Part shown: piece by piece, positions 7,156 through 16,769 of the stretch
How the letters are laid out: every line of letters starts with the position of its first letter
Numbering within the stretch: the stretch's first letter is position 1
Source of the DNA: Bacillota bacterium
GTDB taxonomy: Bacteria > Bacillota > Clostridia > Acetivibrionales > JANLFN01
Length of the DNA stretch: 64,000 nucleotides
Assembly (NCBI GenBank): GCA_023397675.1
Contig: JAEWTV010000082.1
Span: 18,413 to 82,412, forward strand
Direction: 5' to 3'
Notes under the pieces: model-generated
Database searches by the model: none
What the model was told of the DNA's origin: nothing
Seen by the model: the letters and a program-made list of their open reading frames with translations, nothing else
Made by a program: the position numbers and the translations under genes

Positions 7156-8307
7156 TTAATAATCACTCTCTTCAAGAGGCTTTGACAATACGGCACTGTT
7201 TTTTATATGAACCTTTGTTTTAACATTTACCGGTAAGTCTTTAAAGATTTGTTCCCAATTACTGCTCACCTTTTTCCAAACATTTGATTTATCTTCATGA
7301 AGCTTTGATGAAAATTCAAATATATCCGCATCATATTCAGACTGTACTTTTTTAATTAATGTCTCGATATGCTCCTTTAATTTTTTTTCTGTACTTTGTT
7401 CAAGTTTTTTACGTTCTTCTTCTTCAATGACGTTTTCTGAGCCTTCTATTTCACCAATTGCAACTGTTGTTTCTATATTCAGGTTAAACTTAATACCGGT
7501 AACATCTATTACAGGTGTAACTGTTGTTTTACTATAGAATATCTCAAGAGAAATGGGTGTTGAATTCTCTTGTGTTATTCCGACAAGTATCCCGCCTTTG
7601 ATATCATTTCTGATGAAATTTAAAGCTTTCGTTTCTTCATCATTTAGAAATCCTGCCAGTTTATCATCTTTTATAATTGCGGCTCCAATTATTTGGGGCA
7701 CCATTTTTTTATCAGATTTCTTAAGATTTATAGCAGGAATTACAGTTGACATCCCATCTGTTTGTATTTCAATACTATACTTTAAAACATCTGTTAAAGG
7801 TGCTTTACTGAAGCTATCCTGATTTTTTATAGTTTCATCCAATTTAAAAGATTTAATATCCTCAGTAATCCCCTCACCTTCAAACATTTCCCTGGCAGAT
7901 TCACCATTGGATATCAGAATGTTTACATCTTCTCTTGACTCAGCGTCACGAATATACCAATCAAGAATTTTCTTTAAACCTTCACTGGCAATATCTTTAC
8001 TTAAAATGATAACTTTTGAATGACTCCAGTAGAGTCTTTTTCCGGTTAAGGATACGCCGTTTCTAACAGCATCAAATACGGTTTTTCCTTTCATAGAAAT
8101 TGGTTTTGATAATGTTTTACTATCTTTTCCTCCGCTAATTTGCACAATTTCAGCAGTTACAAGGTATTGTCCGTCTGTATCCTTATCTATTGCAACACCG
8201 GCAACAATTGCTAATTTATCAATTTCCTTGTAATTCCAACAGCCTGTGAGCATTGATTGAATTGCAGCAATTATAATTAAAAGAAGAAAAATTTTTGTCC
8301 TTTTCAT
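7156..8307 (-). CDS. Spore germinant receptor lipoprotein subunit C (GerAC family), receptor 1
   Basis: A 383-residue lipoprotein that is anchored on the outer face of the spore inner membrane as part of the receptor. The N-terminus is a signal peptide ending in the lipobox MLTGC with lipidated Cys23, followed by WNYKEIDKLAIVAGVAIDK, the hallmark start of GerAC proteins. The C-terminal domain pattern (DADIFEFSSKLHEDKSNVWKKV then WEQIF) is also family-specific. It sits 5 nt after the A gene and 2 nt before the D gene, so the operon is tightly coupled. Confidence 0.93.
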   Translation of the reverse strand: MKRTKIFLLLIIIAAIQSMLTGCWNYKEIDKLAIVAGVAIDKDTDGQYLVTAEIVQISGGKDSKTLSKPISMKGKTVFDAVRNGVSLTGKRLYWSHSKVIILSKDIASEGLKKILDWYIRDAESREDVNILISNGESAREMFEGEGITEDIKSFKLDETIKNQDSFSKAPLTDVLKYSIEIQTDGMSTVIPAINLKKSDKKMVPQIIGAAIIKDDKLAGFLNDEETKALNFIRNDIKGGILVGITQENSTPISLEIFYSKTTVTPVIDVTGIKFNLNIETTVAIGEIEGSENVIEEEERKKLEQSTEKKLKEHIETLIKKVQSEYDADIFEFSSKLHEDKSNVWKKVSSNWEQIFKDLPVNVKTKVHIKNSAVLSKPLEESDY

Positions 8308-8312
8308 ATATG

Positions 8313-9887
8313 CTATTTCTCCTTGCTTTTTTTTGATGACTGTCTGACAAGGTTTTTGGCTGCAACAATTTTAGGCCTTAAGGTCATAGTCCACCATGGT
8401 GCACGAATCCACGCATCCTGTCCGTCATGGTCTTTAGCCCTGGTAACATTCATCATGTAAGGTACTCCGAATGACCGGATACTCATTAAATGAAGATACA
8501 TAATAAAAAAGGTTATCAAAAATCCATAGATACCCATAAATGCTGCACCAAATAAAAAAAATGTCCTAAAAATGATGGTTGCGGTTATAAAATTCATGTT
8601 AATCAATGTAGTAATTCCTGTTATAGCAGTTACTATTATTACAGGAGCACTTACCAGTCTTGCTTCTACAGCAGCTTGTCCCAAAACAAGCGTACCGACA
8701 ATGTTTACTGCTTGGCCTATAGGAGATGGCATTCTGGTACCTGCCTCGCGCAAAATATCAAATATAAAAAGCATCAAAATAAGTGAAAGTACTGTCGGAA
8801 AAGGAACACCTTGTCTGGAAGCAGAGATACTCAATAGCAAGGGTGTAGGCAACATTTCCTGATGGTAAGCGACAATTGACAGGAATATTGCAGGAATAGC
8901 AACGGAGGTTACTGCAGTAAAACCCCTTATAGCACGATTAATTGAACCAAAAATAAAACTGTTATAGTAGTCTTCATTTGCTTGAAAATTCTCGACAACC
9001 AGATATGGAACTGTTAATACAAAGGGACTTCCGTCAACAAATAATGCTATTCTGCCTTCCAGAAGCTTTGCTGCGATAACATCAGGGCGTTCACTTGAAC
9101 CAACCGTTTCAAACGGAGAAAAAGGTGCATCTCTTATAAGCTCCTGAATGTATCCTGAATCAATTATGCCGTCGATATCTATTTCATTCAGACGTTTCTC
9201 CAATTCATTCATTACATCCTTTAAAACCAAGCCTTCAATATAACAAATACATGTTTTTGTATTTGTCCTCTCCCCAATCTCCTTAAATTTAAACTTTAAG
9301 TCAGGATTTTTTATTTTACGACGAACCAATGACAGATTCATTATGATTGATTCAGTAAAGCCTTCCCTTGGACCACGCACAACCCTTGTAGACTCCGGTT
9401 CAGTAATTGACCTTGTCTGCCAACCCTTGGAACTGATAACCAATGCTTTATCGTAACCTTCAAGTAAGAAAAGAGTATCCCCATAAATAACGGAACTTAC
9501 TATATTATTGATGTTAGACTCAACTGATACATTATTGGAAACAATAACTTTTTTCCTTAACTCATCCAATAAATTACCGGTATCGATTTCCTTTGTCAAG
9601 TCACTGCGAAGAATGGGCTGTATAATGTTTTCATTAATAATTTCTGTATTTACCATTCCTTCAACGTATATAATACAGCAATCAGCAGCTTTTAAACTCT
9701 TATTCTGAAATTCTCTTGTGATTAATGTTTCATCATTACTGAAAATGTTTTTAAACAGAGAAATATTTTCAGTTAGTGAGTTAACCAAAGCTTTTTTATC
9801 ATTTTTTTTATTGTCATTTTTATTATCTTTATTTGTTGCATTATTGATTTCTTTAGTTGATTTATTTTCAGTTTTTTTCTTTTGCAT
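8313..9887 (-). CDS. Spore germinant receptor subunit A (GerAA family), receptor 1
   Basis: A 524-residue A subunit, which forms the oligomeric channel part of gerA-type receptors. The N-terminal third is hydrophilic with a Lys/Asn-rich low-complexity stretch; the conserved core contains SITEPESTRVVRGPREGF and the SGYIQELIRDAPFSPFETVG block; the C-terminal part has four to five membrane segments including the family motif HQEMLPTPLLLSISASRQGV and ends in a basic tail. The start is taken as the ATG at 9887 with AGGGTGA upstream, instead of a TTG at 9944 that lacks a site. First gene of the minus-strand operon. Confidence 0.93.
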   Translation of the reverse strand: MQKKKTENKSTKEINNATNKDNKNDNKKNDKKALVNSLTENISLFKNIFSNDETLITREFQNKSLKAADCCIIYVEGMVNTEIINENIIQPILRSDLTKEIDTGNLLDELRKKVIVSNNVSVESNINNIVSSVIYGDTLFLLEGYDKALVISSKGWQTRSITEPESTRVVRGPREGFTESIIMNLSLVRRKIKNPDLKFKFKEIGERTNTKTCICYIEGLVLKDVMNELEKRLNEIDIDGIIDSGYIQELIRDAPFSPFETVGSSERPDVIAAKLLEGRIALFVDGSPFVLTVPYLVVENFQANEDYYNSFIFGSINRAIRGFTAVTSVAIPAIFLSIVAYHQEMLPTPLLLSISASRQGVPFPTVLSLILMLFIFDILREAGTRMPSPIGQAVNIVGTLVLGQAAVEARLVSAPVIIVTAITGITTLINMNFITATIIFRTFFLFGAAFMGIYGFLITFFIMYLHLMSIRSFGVPYMMNVTRAKDHDGQDAWIRAPWWTMTLRPKIVAAKNLVRQSSKKSKEK

Positions 9888-10055
9888 ATAATCACCCTGA
9901 TTTATTATTACCAAATCATCTATTAATACACAGGTTAGAACCAATGGAAAAGTAGAAAAAACAGGTCGATATAATCCATTGAATAAATTCTTTTATTCTT
10001 TAAACACTATTATTAATTCATAAAATTAAGGTATTAATGGATGGAGCATATTTAA
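9888..10055. promoter_or_regulatory. Divergent control region between two germinant receptor operons
   Basis: The 168-nt AT-rich spacer must carry the promoters of both receptor operons. Such operons are normally read in the forespore by sigma-G. I looked for the sigma-G pattern (GnATR, about 18 nt, CATnnTA) on both strands and found only partial matches (for example GAATA near 9980 with a poor -10), so no promoter position is claimed. Confidence 0.45.
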
Positions 10056-11633
10056 ATGAAGCACTTAACGAATAAGAGCAGTAATATAACTGCGCAAAAT
10101 GATGCTAATACTGAAAATACCACTATAAACAAGAATATGCTTCAAAATATAGATAAAATAAAAAATGAATTTGGTAATTCCACCGATCTTTTGATTAACA
10201 TTTCCAAATTTAAAAACTTTCAGTACGCAAGCATATATATAGACAATATTATTGATAAAAATATTACAAACAGCTTATCAATGGAAATATCAGAAATGCT
10301 GGAAGCAAAGGTCAAGAAAGAAGAACCTACACCGGAAGACTATTTTAATCAATTCTCCTCCTTTCTTACAGCCTTCAGAAAAGCTGAAGAAGGCTCGGAT
10401 TTAAATAATTTATGTACTGATTTGTTAAGTGGAAAAACAATTCTTTTATTAGAAAGCTGCGATAAATACCTGTCTATAAAGTCTTTTTCAGTAGAAGGAC
10501 GTTCTGTCGAAGAGCCTACAACTCAAAGTATAATCAGGGGACCAAAGGAAGGTTTTATTGAAAAAGTAGATACAAATATCGCACTAATCAGAAAAAGAAT
10601 CAGGAATAAGGCATTAAGGGTTGAAAATCTGCTTTCAGGTAGCACAACAAATACGAAAATTGCTCTTATATATATCGATGGCATTGCCAGGAAAGACATT
10701 GTTGACGAAATCAGAAACAGGATAGAGAAAATAAAAATCGATGGAATTTTAGACAGTGGTTATATTGAAGAATTAATCAAAGATGATAGGTATTCAATTT
10801 TCCCAGAATTCTTGAATTCCGAAAGACCCGATACTATAACTTCAGAACTTCTCGAAGGCAAAGTTGCAATTTTGGTTGACGGCACTTCGTATGTATTGGC
10901 TGCCCCTGCCCTATTTGTTGAATTTCTTCAGGCAAGCGAGGATTATTATCACCATTTTATAGTTTCATCAATCGTCCGTATAATCAGATATGCAGCACTT
11001 TTTCTTACACTATTTGTTCCGGCGGGTTATGTTGCATTAATTACATTTCATCAGGAGATGATTCCTACACCATTGCTGATAAGTATAGCTGCACAGCGTG
11101 AAGGGGTTCCCTTCCCTGCTTTTGTGGAAGCGATGCTGATGGAGGGTGTATTTGAAATATTAAGAGAAGCCGGTGTAAGAATGCCCCGGGTTATTGGCCC
11201 TGCAATATCAATTGTCGGAGCTTTGGTTTTAGGTCAGGCTGCCGTAGAGGCCGGTATAATATCTGCAGTTATGGTAATTATAGTCTCAATCACTGCTATT
11301 TCAAGTTTTGCCATCCCCAATTATTCCATGTCCAACGCTATTAGGATGATCAGATTTGCTTTTTTGATTCTGGCAGGTATATTCGGTCTTTATGGAATTT
11401 TTATGGGATTTATTGCGCTGCTTCTCCATTTGTGTAAATTAAAATCAATCGGGGTTCCATATATGACGCCTGTTGCACCCAAAGCAAAATACGCAACAAA
11501 GGATACTATTATCAGGTACCCTTTATGGAAGAATAGAACTAGGCCTGCTGAAATAAGCTACTCAGACTCACCCAGAGCAAGTGGAGATAATCCTGTTAGC
11601 TCAAAACAAAAAGAAAAACCGGAATTCAGGTGA
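10056..11633 (+). CDS. Spore germinant receptor subunit A (GerAA family), receptor 2
   Basis: A 525-residue A subunit. The N-terminus is polar and Asn/Thr-rich; the core has VEEPTTQSIIRGPKEGFIE and SGYIEELIKDDRYSIFPEFL; the membrane part includes FHQEMIPTPLLISIAAQREGV and FEILREAGVRMPR, all family signatures. The start has GGAG 9 nt upstream. It is the first gene of a five-gene plus-strand operon and is divergent from the A gene of receptor 1; the two proteins are clear paralogues but differ throughout, so the pair is not a recent duplication. Confidence 0.93.
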   Translation: MKHLTNKSSNITAQNDANTENTTINKNMLQNIDKIKNEFGNSTDLLINISKFKNFQYASIYIDNIIDKNITNSLSMEISEMLEAKVKKEEPTPEDYFNQFSSFLTAFRKAEEGSDLNNLCTDLLSGKTILLLESCDKYLSIKSFSVEGRSVEEPTTQSIIRGPKEGFIEKVDTNIALIRKRIRNKALRVENLLSGSTTNTKIALIYIDGIARKDIVDEIRNRIEKIKIDGILDSGYIEELIKDDRYSIFPEFLNSERPDTITSELLEGKVAILVDGTSYVLAAPALFVEFLQASEDYYHHFIVSSIVRIIRYAALFLTLFVPAGYVALITFHQEMIPTPLLISIAAQREGVPFPAFVEAMLMEGVFEILREAGVRMPRVIGPAISIVGALVLGQAAVEAGIISAVMVIIVSITAISSFAIPNYSMSNAIRMIRFAFLILAGIFGLYGIFMGFIALLLHLCKLKSIGVPYMTPVAPKAKYATKDTIIRYPLWKNRTRPAEISYSDSPRASGDNPVSSKQKEKPEFR

Positions 11634-11639
11634 TATGTA

Positions 11640-12818
11640 ATGAAAAAGTTATTATTAGTACTCACTATAATGTCAAATATGCTTTTAAGTGGATGTATGT
11701 CGGGAACAGAAATAAATAAAATTGGAATAGCTGTATCGGTAGGAATTGATAAATCTGAAGATGGCTATTTAGTTACTTATCAAGTAATGAATCCAAAAGC
11801 GATTTCTGCAAAGTCTCCCAATGAGGCGCCTATTGTGTTATATACGGAAAAAGGAAAAGATCTGTTTCAGATAAAGAGGAAGATTACAGAGCAAGCCCCT
11901 AGAAAGATGTACCATTCTCATTTACGAACTGTAATTTTTGGTGAAGAAATTTCAAAAGAAGGTATTAAAGAAATACTAGATTTTTTTGTTCGTGGACATG
12001 AATATCGAACTGATTTTTATTTTCTTATAGCAAAAGGAACGACTGCTAATAATATTTTAAAAGTTATAACGCCTTTGGAAAGTGTATCACAATTAGAAAT
12101 ATATGATTCACTTGAAACCTCTGAGAAAGTATGGGCACCAACAAAAAGCATTAAAATATATGAACTTGTAAACAAGATTATTTCTGATGGAGATAACCCG
12201 GTGTTGACAGGCGTTCATATTCTTGAGCCCAATGACAAGTCGGATTCCAATGACAACCTGAAGCTAAGTAATTCTGCAAAATTAAGTGTAACAAGCCTGG
12301 GTGTATTAAAAAAGGATAAGCTTGTTGGATGGCTGAAGGAAGATGAAGGCAGGGCTTACAGCTACATCATTGGAAATATTAATAGTACAAGTGGATATGT
12401 TGACTATGAACAAAACCGTATATCTGTTGAGGTTATTAAGTCAGAAACAAAAAGAAAAGCTTATATTTTAAATGGTAAACCCGCCATAAATATTGATATT
12501 GATTGGACAGCTAATATTTCTGCAATCACAGGTGATTTAGACTTAACAGATGAAGATATTATAAAAAAAGTGAGCGATTTGGCACAAGAAAAGATAAAAA
12601 TGCTTTGTAATAATGTAGTAAAAAGGGCTAAAGAAGATTTTAGGTCTGATATCTTCGGTTTTGGTGAAGTTATACACAGAGCTTATCCAAAACTATGGAA
12701 GAATAGTAAGGATAATTGGGATAAAGGATTTGCGGAGCTTCCTGTAAATATTAATGTAAAAGCCAAGATAAATAATCTGGGTTCCAGTACGAAATCTATT
12801 TTTATGAAAGGGGATTAA
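11640..12818 (+). CDS. Spore germinant receptor lipoprotein subunit C (GerAC family), receptor 2
   Basis: A 392-residue lipoprotein: signal peptide MKKLLLVLTIMSNMLLSGC with the lipidated Cys at residue 19, then GTEINKIGIAVSVGIDKSEDG, matching the GerAC start. Later KAKEDFRSDIFGFGEVIHR-type sequence followed by YPKLWKNSKDNWDKGF is the typical C-terminal domain. It begins 6 nt after the A gene and is followed 3 nt later by the D gene. Role: outer-face receptor subunit needed for germinant response. Confidence 0.93.
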   Translation: MKKLLLVLTIMSNMLLSGCMSGTEINKIGIAVSVGIDKSEDGYLVTYQVMNPKAISAKSPNEAPIVLYTEKGKDLFQIKRKITEQAPRKMYHSHLRTVIFGEEISKEGIKEILDFFVRGHEYRTDFYFLIAKGTTANNILKVITPLESVSQLEIYDSLETSEKVWAPTKSIKIYELVNKIISDGDNPVLTGVHILEPNDKSDSNDNLKLSNSAKLSVTSLGVLKKDKLVGWLKEDEGRAYSYIIGNINSTSGYVDYEQNRISVEVIKSETKRKAYILNGKPAINIDIDWTANISAITGDLDLTDEDIIKKVSDLAQEKIKMLCNNVVKRAKEDFRSDIFGFGEVIHRAYPKLWKNSKDNWDKGFAELPVNINVKAKINNLGSSTKSIFMKGD

Positions 12819-12821
12819 AAA

Positions 12822-13061
12822 GTGAATATTGTAGCTATCCTTGCTGTATTAACTTTTGCTGTAATATTATCTTTCATAGAAGTACCCAAAATGCTTAAAA
12901 ACAAATCCTACAAAGAGTTCTGGAGCTTTTCAATTTTACTCATTATTGGTGTTATCTTGGCGATTCTAAAAAGCCTGGGTGTGAAATTGTCAAATCCATC
13001 TGATTGGGTGGCATGGGTATTTTCACCGTTGTCGGACTTGATTAAGCCTATTTTGAAATAG
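12822..13061 (+). CDS. Small two-helix D subunit of germinant receptor 2
   Basis: A 79-residue protein starting at GTG after AAAGGGGAT. Two hydrophobic segments (about 3-18 and 32-52) flank a short polar loop NKSYKEFWSFS that resembles the KQKLWRDFW loop of the receptor 1 D protein. Position between C and B matches receptor 1. It is assigned to the D class by size, topology and operon place, not by a detailed motif. Confidence 0.72.
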   Translation: MNIVAILAVLTFAVILSFIEVPKMLKNKSYKEFWSFSILLIIGVILAILKSLGVKLSNPSDWVAWVFSPLSDLIKPILK

Positions 13062-13080
13062 AGATGAAAGGAAATTTGGA

Positions 13081-14199
13081 ATGAATAAAATCACAATATC
13101 AAGCCGCCAATTTGGGCTTTTAGTATCAGGCTTTATGTTTGGCTCTGCCCCACTTTTAATTTCATCCAGTGTTGCAGCTTTGGCTGGACCCGATTCATGG
13201 ATCTCAATAATTATTGCTAGTGTTATAGGATTATTCATTGTTTGGATTCATTCTTATCTTGGTAAATTATATCCTGATAAAACACTTATAGAGGTTATCC
13301 AGTTTGTACTGGGTAAATGGCTGGGCAGTTTTTTTTCTGTTAGCTTAATCTTAATATCCTTCATTACGGGTATCCAGGTTATATGGTATGTAGGGGATTT
13401 TTTTACAACAATGTTTATGACAGACGCGTCGAATTACTATATAAATTTATTATTTATAGTTGTAATAGCAATTGCACTGCTATATGGTTTGGAAGCAATG
13501 TTCAGGACAACTGAAATTGTCTTTTTGATAGGCTTCCCGCTTATGATAATATCTCTGATTATGCTTACACCTGAAATTAAATTAGATAACTTGCTGCCAA
13601 TTATGGAAAAAGGGATAGGCCCTGCAATTAAAGGCGCAGTTCCAATTTTGAGCTTTGCTATCCTGCCGCTGATAGCATTAAATATGATTTTCCCTACTAA
13701 TACAGGGAATTTGAAAAAAGCCAAAAAAGCGATGTTTAGTGGTTATTTTTTAGGGATTATCACATTTTCTTTTGCAATTATGTTTTGTATTCTGGTCTTA
13801 GGAAGTACTGTTACTGCAAATTTACGTTTCCCGCTATTCACGGTAACAAAGGAAATCAATATAGGTACTATATTTTCAAGAGTTGAAGCTTTGATTGTAT
13901 TTGTCTGGATTAGTACAAATTTTATTTCTACATTTGGATTTTTATATGTAAGTGTTAAAGGACTTTCTCAATTATTAAAGCTTAAGGATTATAAAACATT
14001 GGTTCTGCCTCTTTGTTTAATTGCTGCTGTTTATTCTGGATTTATATATAAGAATGTTCCGTATGAAATCAAGTGGGATAGCTTGGTATGGACTCCTGTT
14101 TCGTTTACTTTCGGTCTTTTTGTACCTCTATTGCTGCTGGCTGTTTCATTTATAAGAAAAAAGTCTGGTAAACAGAAGCAAAAAGGTTGTAAAAGATAA
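13081..14199 (+). CDS. Spore germinant receptor subunit B (GerAB family), receptor 2, first copy
   Basis: A 372-residue integral membrane protein with about ten helices. It starts MNKITISSRQFGLLVSGFMFGSA, and has VIWYVGDFFTT and LLYGLEAMFR around residues 100-140, with the tail ending in basic residues after the last helix. The start has AAAGGA upstream. It is followed 50 nt later by a second B gene with the same landmarks, so this operon carries two alternative germinant-binding subunits behind one A, C and D. Confidence 0.92.
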   Translation: MNKITISSRQFGLLVSGFMFGSAPLLISSSVAALAGPDSWISIIIASVIGLFIVWIHSYLGKLYPDKTLIEVIQFVLGKWLGSFFSVSLILISFITGIQVIWYVGDFFTTMFMTDASNYYINLLFIVVIAIALLYGLEAMFRTTEIVFLIGFPLMIISLIMLTPEIKLDNLLPIMEKGIGPAIKGAVPILSFAILPLIALNMIFPTNTGNLKKAKKAMFSGYFLGIITFSFAIMFCILVLGSTVTANLRFPLFTVTKEINIGTIFSRVEALIVFVWISTNFISTFGFLYVSVKGLSQLLKLKDYKTLVLPLCLIAAVYSGFIYKNVPYEIKWDSLVWTPVSFTFGLFVPLLLLAVSFIRKKSGKQKQKGCKR

Positions 14200-14249
14200 A
14201 CTCTAATGTACTTTGGATGAAGGAATATTGGAAGGATGAGTTTCCTTAA

Positions 14250-15353
14250 GTGAATAAAATTATAATATCAAACTATCAATTATTACTTTTAACATCAGCA
14301 TTTGTCGCTGGTGCTTCACCATTTATAGTTCCAACCATGGTTGCATCTGTTGCAGGAAAAGATGCATGGCTTTCTGTAATTATTGCAGCTATAGTAGGAT
14401 TGTTGGTTGTTTGGACAAATATTTATTTAGCACAATTGCATCCTGGAAAAACTTTTGTTGAGTTTACGCAACAAATACTTGGCAAATGGATTGGCGGCTT
14501 TGTATCTGTAATATTAATTATGATAGAACTTTTGGCAGGTACTGATGTTATATGGTATGTTGGTGATTTTTTTACAACAGTGTATATGCCCGGAATTTCA
14601 AGGTATTACATAAATATTTTATTTATAGTTGTTTTAGCGATTGCTCTTTTATATGGTCTGGAAGCTGTAGCAAGAGCCAGAGAGGTATTATTTGTTTTAA
14701 TTTTTACACTTTTTATTCTTACTTTTTTATTGCTTACACCTGAGTTTAAAATTGATAATTTATTTCCGATTATGGAAAAAGGAGCAGTTCCTGTACTTGC
14801 GGGTATGTTTCCGCTGCTGAATAATGCTGTCTTCCCCATTATATGTTTTACTATGATTTTTACAGCAAATATTAAAGATATAAAGTCGGCAAAAAAATCA
14901 ATATTCAAAGGCTATCTTTTGGGTATGTTTGAGTTGTTTACCGGTATGTTATTATGTGTACTAGTTTTAGGAGGTACTCTAGCCGGAGAAATGAGATATT
15001 CATCTTTCTCAATAACAAAGGAAATTGATGTTGGTGTAATATTTTCTCGTCTTGAAGCCTTAATAGTAATTGTCTGGCTGGTTATAAGTTTTTATGCTGC
15101 ACTTATATATATTTATGCAGGTGTTCTAGGGCTTTCCCAGGTTTTAAAACTTAAAGATTATAAAAAAATCGTTATTCCGGTTTTATTAATTGTGGCCGTT
15201 TATTCAGGGATTGTGTATAAGGATGTTTCTTATCAACTCAACTGGGATAAAGTAGTAAGAACTCCTGCTGCTATTGTTTTCGGGTTTATTTTGCCTGTGA
15301 TGCTACTGGTTGTTTCCTTAATAAGAAAAAAGTCTGCTAAGAAGAATAAATGA
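14250..15353 (+). CDS. Spore germinant receptor subunit B (GerAB family), receptor 2, second copy
   Basis: A 367-residue paralogue of the preceding protein, starting at GTG after AAGGATGAG. Shared landmarks include the MNKIxIS start, VIWYVGDFFTT, YYINxLFIVV, LLYGLEA and the C-terminal IRKKS tail, so it arose by tandem duplication, with divergence concentrated in the membrane segments that would line the ligand pocket. Two B subunits in one operon could assemble alternative receptors with different germinants. Its stop lies 9 nt from the convergent ThyX-like gene. Confidence 0.92.
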   Translation: MNKIIISNYQLLLLTSAFVAGASPFIVPTMVASVAGKDAWLSVIIAAIVGLLVVWTNIYLAQLHPGKTFVEFTQQILGKWIGGFVSVILIMIELLAGTDVIWYVGDFFTTVYMPGISRYYINILFIVVLAIALLYGLEAVARAREVLFVLIFTLFILTFLLLTPEFKIDNLFPIMEKGAVPVLAGMFPLLNNAVFPIICFTMIFTANIKDIKSAKKSIFKGYLLGMFELFTGMLLCVLVLGGTLAGEMRYSSFSITKEIDVGVIFSRLEALIVIVWLVISFYAALIYIYAGVLGLSQVLKLKDYKKIVIPVLLIVAVYSGIVYKDVSYQLNWDKVVRTPAAIVFGFILPVMLLVVSLIRKKSAKKNK

Positions 15354-15362
15354 TTTCCGTGA

Positions 15363-15923
15363 CTATTCATTAATTCCTTCTCTGTAGGCTTTAAGCCTCT
15401 CCTGGAACTGGTGGGTTTTATGATATCCGCATGATTTGAATTCGTAGCACCAGCCTCTGTAAATGCAATCCGGAACACATACTTGATATAACTCAGGCTG
15501 TGATTCTTTAAATGATTCAAGAATTGCCTGCCAAGCTGCGCGTGTTTCTGGAGATGCCTGATTACAAAGTCTTTTTCTTGAAATATTGATTATTGCCTGG
15601 GAACTTGCAAGTATTTCATGCTCAACTTCATTCCCCTGAGGCAACTCGTCTCTTGAAACGCCTGTTCTATCTGTTCTCTGGCTGCGCACCCAATGCTCTA
15701 TTCCGATTTTATGTCTTACTAAGTGGACAGATACCCATGATTTAAGTTCAAACCATTTACATCTTATTAAAAGCTGTCTTATCGGTGAATGCTCACAAAG
15801 TAGCATTCTTCTTTTCCACTGAGATGAAGGTTCCTTGGTACCGGCTTCCTTGTGAATTGTTGTATTCGCGCAGTCGGCAACCTCTCTCCATGTACCTTTT
15901 GTTCCAAGATATTCAGCTCTCAT
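15363..15923 (-). CDS. ThyX-like protein (flavin-dependent thymidylate synthase family)
   Basis: A 186-residue protein resembling flavin-dependent thymidylate synthase ThyX, which makes dTMP from dUMP with FAD and methylene-folate. The landmark stretch is LVRHKIGIEHWVRSQRTDR (about residues 67-85), which resembles the ThyX motif RHRx7S but has Lys for the second Arg and the Ser displaced by one position. The later NISRKRLCNQASPETRAAW matches the ThyX helix that binds dUMP phosphate. It is shorter than typical ThyX (about 210-250) and rich in Cys near the C-terminus (VCVPDCIYRGWCYEFKSCGY). Enzyme activity is therefore uncertain. GGAGG precedes the ATG. Confidence 0.65.
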   Translation of the reverse strand: MRAEYLGTKGTWREVADCANTTIHKEAGTKEPSSQWKRRMLLCEHSPIRQLLIRCKWFELKSWVSVHLVRHKIGIEHWVRSQRTDRTGVSRDELPQGNEVEHEILASSQAIINISRKRLCNQASPETRAAWQAILESFKESQPELYQVCVPDCIYRGWCYEFKSCGYHKTHQFQERLKAYREGINE

Positions 15924-15970
15924 TTGTGGACCTCCATTATCTGTGTTCCCAGGTATGTTTAAAGTACATT

Positions 15971-16642
15971 TTATCTGATTAAATCACTGGATTTATATAT
16001 TCCGTAAGATATAAAGCCTATACCAAGCAAAGCCAGGCCATACGCAATCAAATGAGAAATCTTTGTGGTAAGATTTGAAAGGTAAGCTTTTAAACCCTTT
16101 GCCACACAGAGGTTAATAGTAAATATGCATATAAACAATCCAAGCATAATTGAAATTGTAAATACCAGAAACGGCAATTTACCGGCATTTCTCCATATTG
16201 AGAAAACGGTGCTGCTCAAAGTAAGCCAGAAGAAATGCGTACCAAGGTTTGTGAAGTTAATAAGGAAACCTGTTAAAAATGGCCTTGTCATGAATTTTGC
16301 CATTTCTGCAGTTGTATCTTCCTCGCTTAATAAAGCCTTCCTGTGGGTCATGATTCCTTTGAAGCCTACAATAAATATTGCCAGTCCAGATAGAACCCAT
16401 ATGAATACTTCAACTTTTTTACTTATTTTTATAAAATCCAATATTCCGAAATTTATTAACGCCAGATCGAATGCATCGGTTATAAGTGTTCCTAAAGCAA
16501 GTGTTATACCCTGTTTAAAGCCTTTTATAATAGTCCATTTGACAGATTCAATTCCTGCCGGTCCCATAGGAAGTGCGATTAGAATGCCGGTTATTACACC
16601 AGTATATGCCGCATTCATAAGCAAAATTAAAGTTGTACTCAC
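15971..16642 (-). CDS. LysE/RhtB family amino-acid exporter
   Basis: A 223-residue membrane protein with six hydrophobic segments. The N-terminal GILIALPMGPAGIESVKWTIIKGFKQG is the LysE-family signature (the G-x-x-x-x-P-G-P type loop after helix 1), and helix 2 carries the conserved acidic residue in TLITDAFDLALI. The family exports amino acids or related small solutes; the substrate here is unknown. It lies 47 nt upstream of the ThyX-like gene in the same direction, so the two may be co-transcribed. Confidence 0.85.
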   Translation of the reverse strand: MSTTLILLMNAAYTGVITGILIALPMGPAGIESVKWTIIKGFKQGITLALGTLITDAFDLALINFGILDFIKISKKVEVFIWVLSGLAIFIVGFKGIMTHRKALLSEEDTTAEMAKFMTRPFLTGFLINFTNLGTHFFWLTLSSTVFSIWRNAGKLPFLVFTISIMLGLFICIFTINLCVAKGLKAYLSNLTTKISHLIAYGLALLGIGFISYGIYKSSDLIR

Positions 16643-16769
16643 GAAAAATACTCCTGTCCAAATTTGAATATCATTTGTAATTATATTAACCCACTAATTA
16701 TAAATCTATATTTAGTTATTTTTTATATTTAGACATAATTATAGCATAAATAACAGTAAGAGATAAAAA

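Noticed and set aside
9888..10055. Sigma-G promoters for the divergent receptor operons
   Set aside because: Only partial matches such as GAATA near 9980 with no CATnnTA at a suitable distance; not strong enough to annotate.
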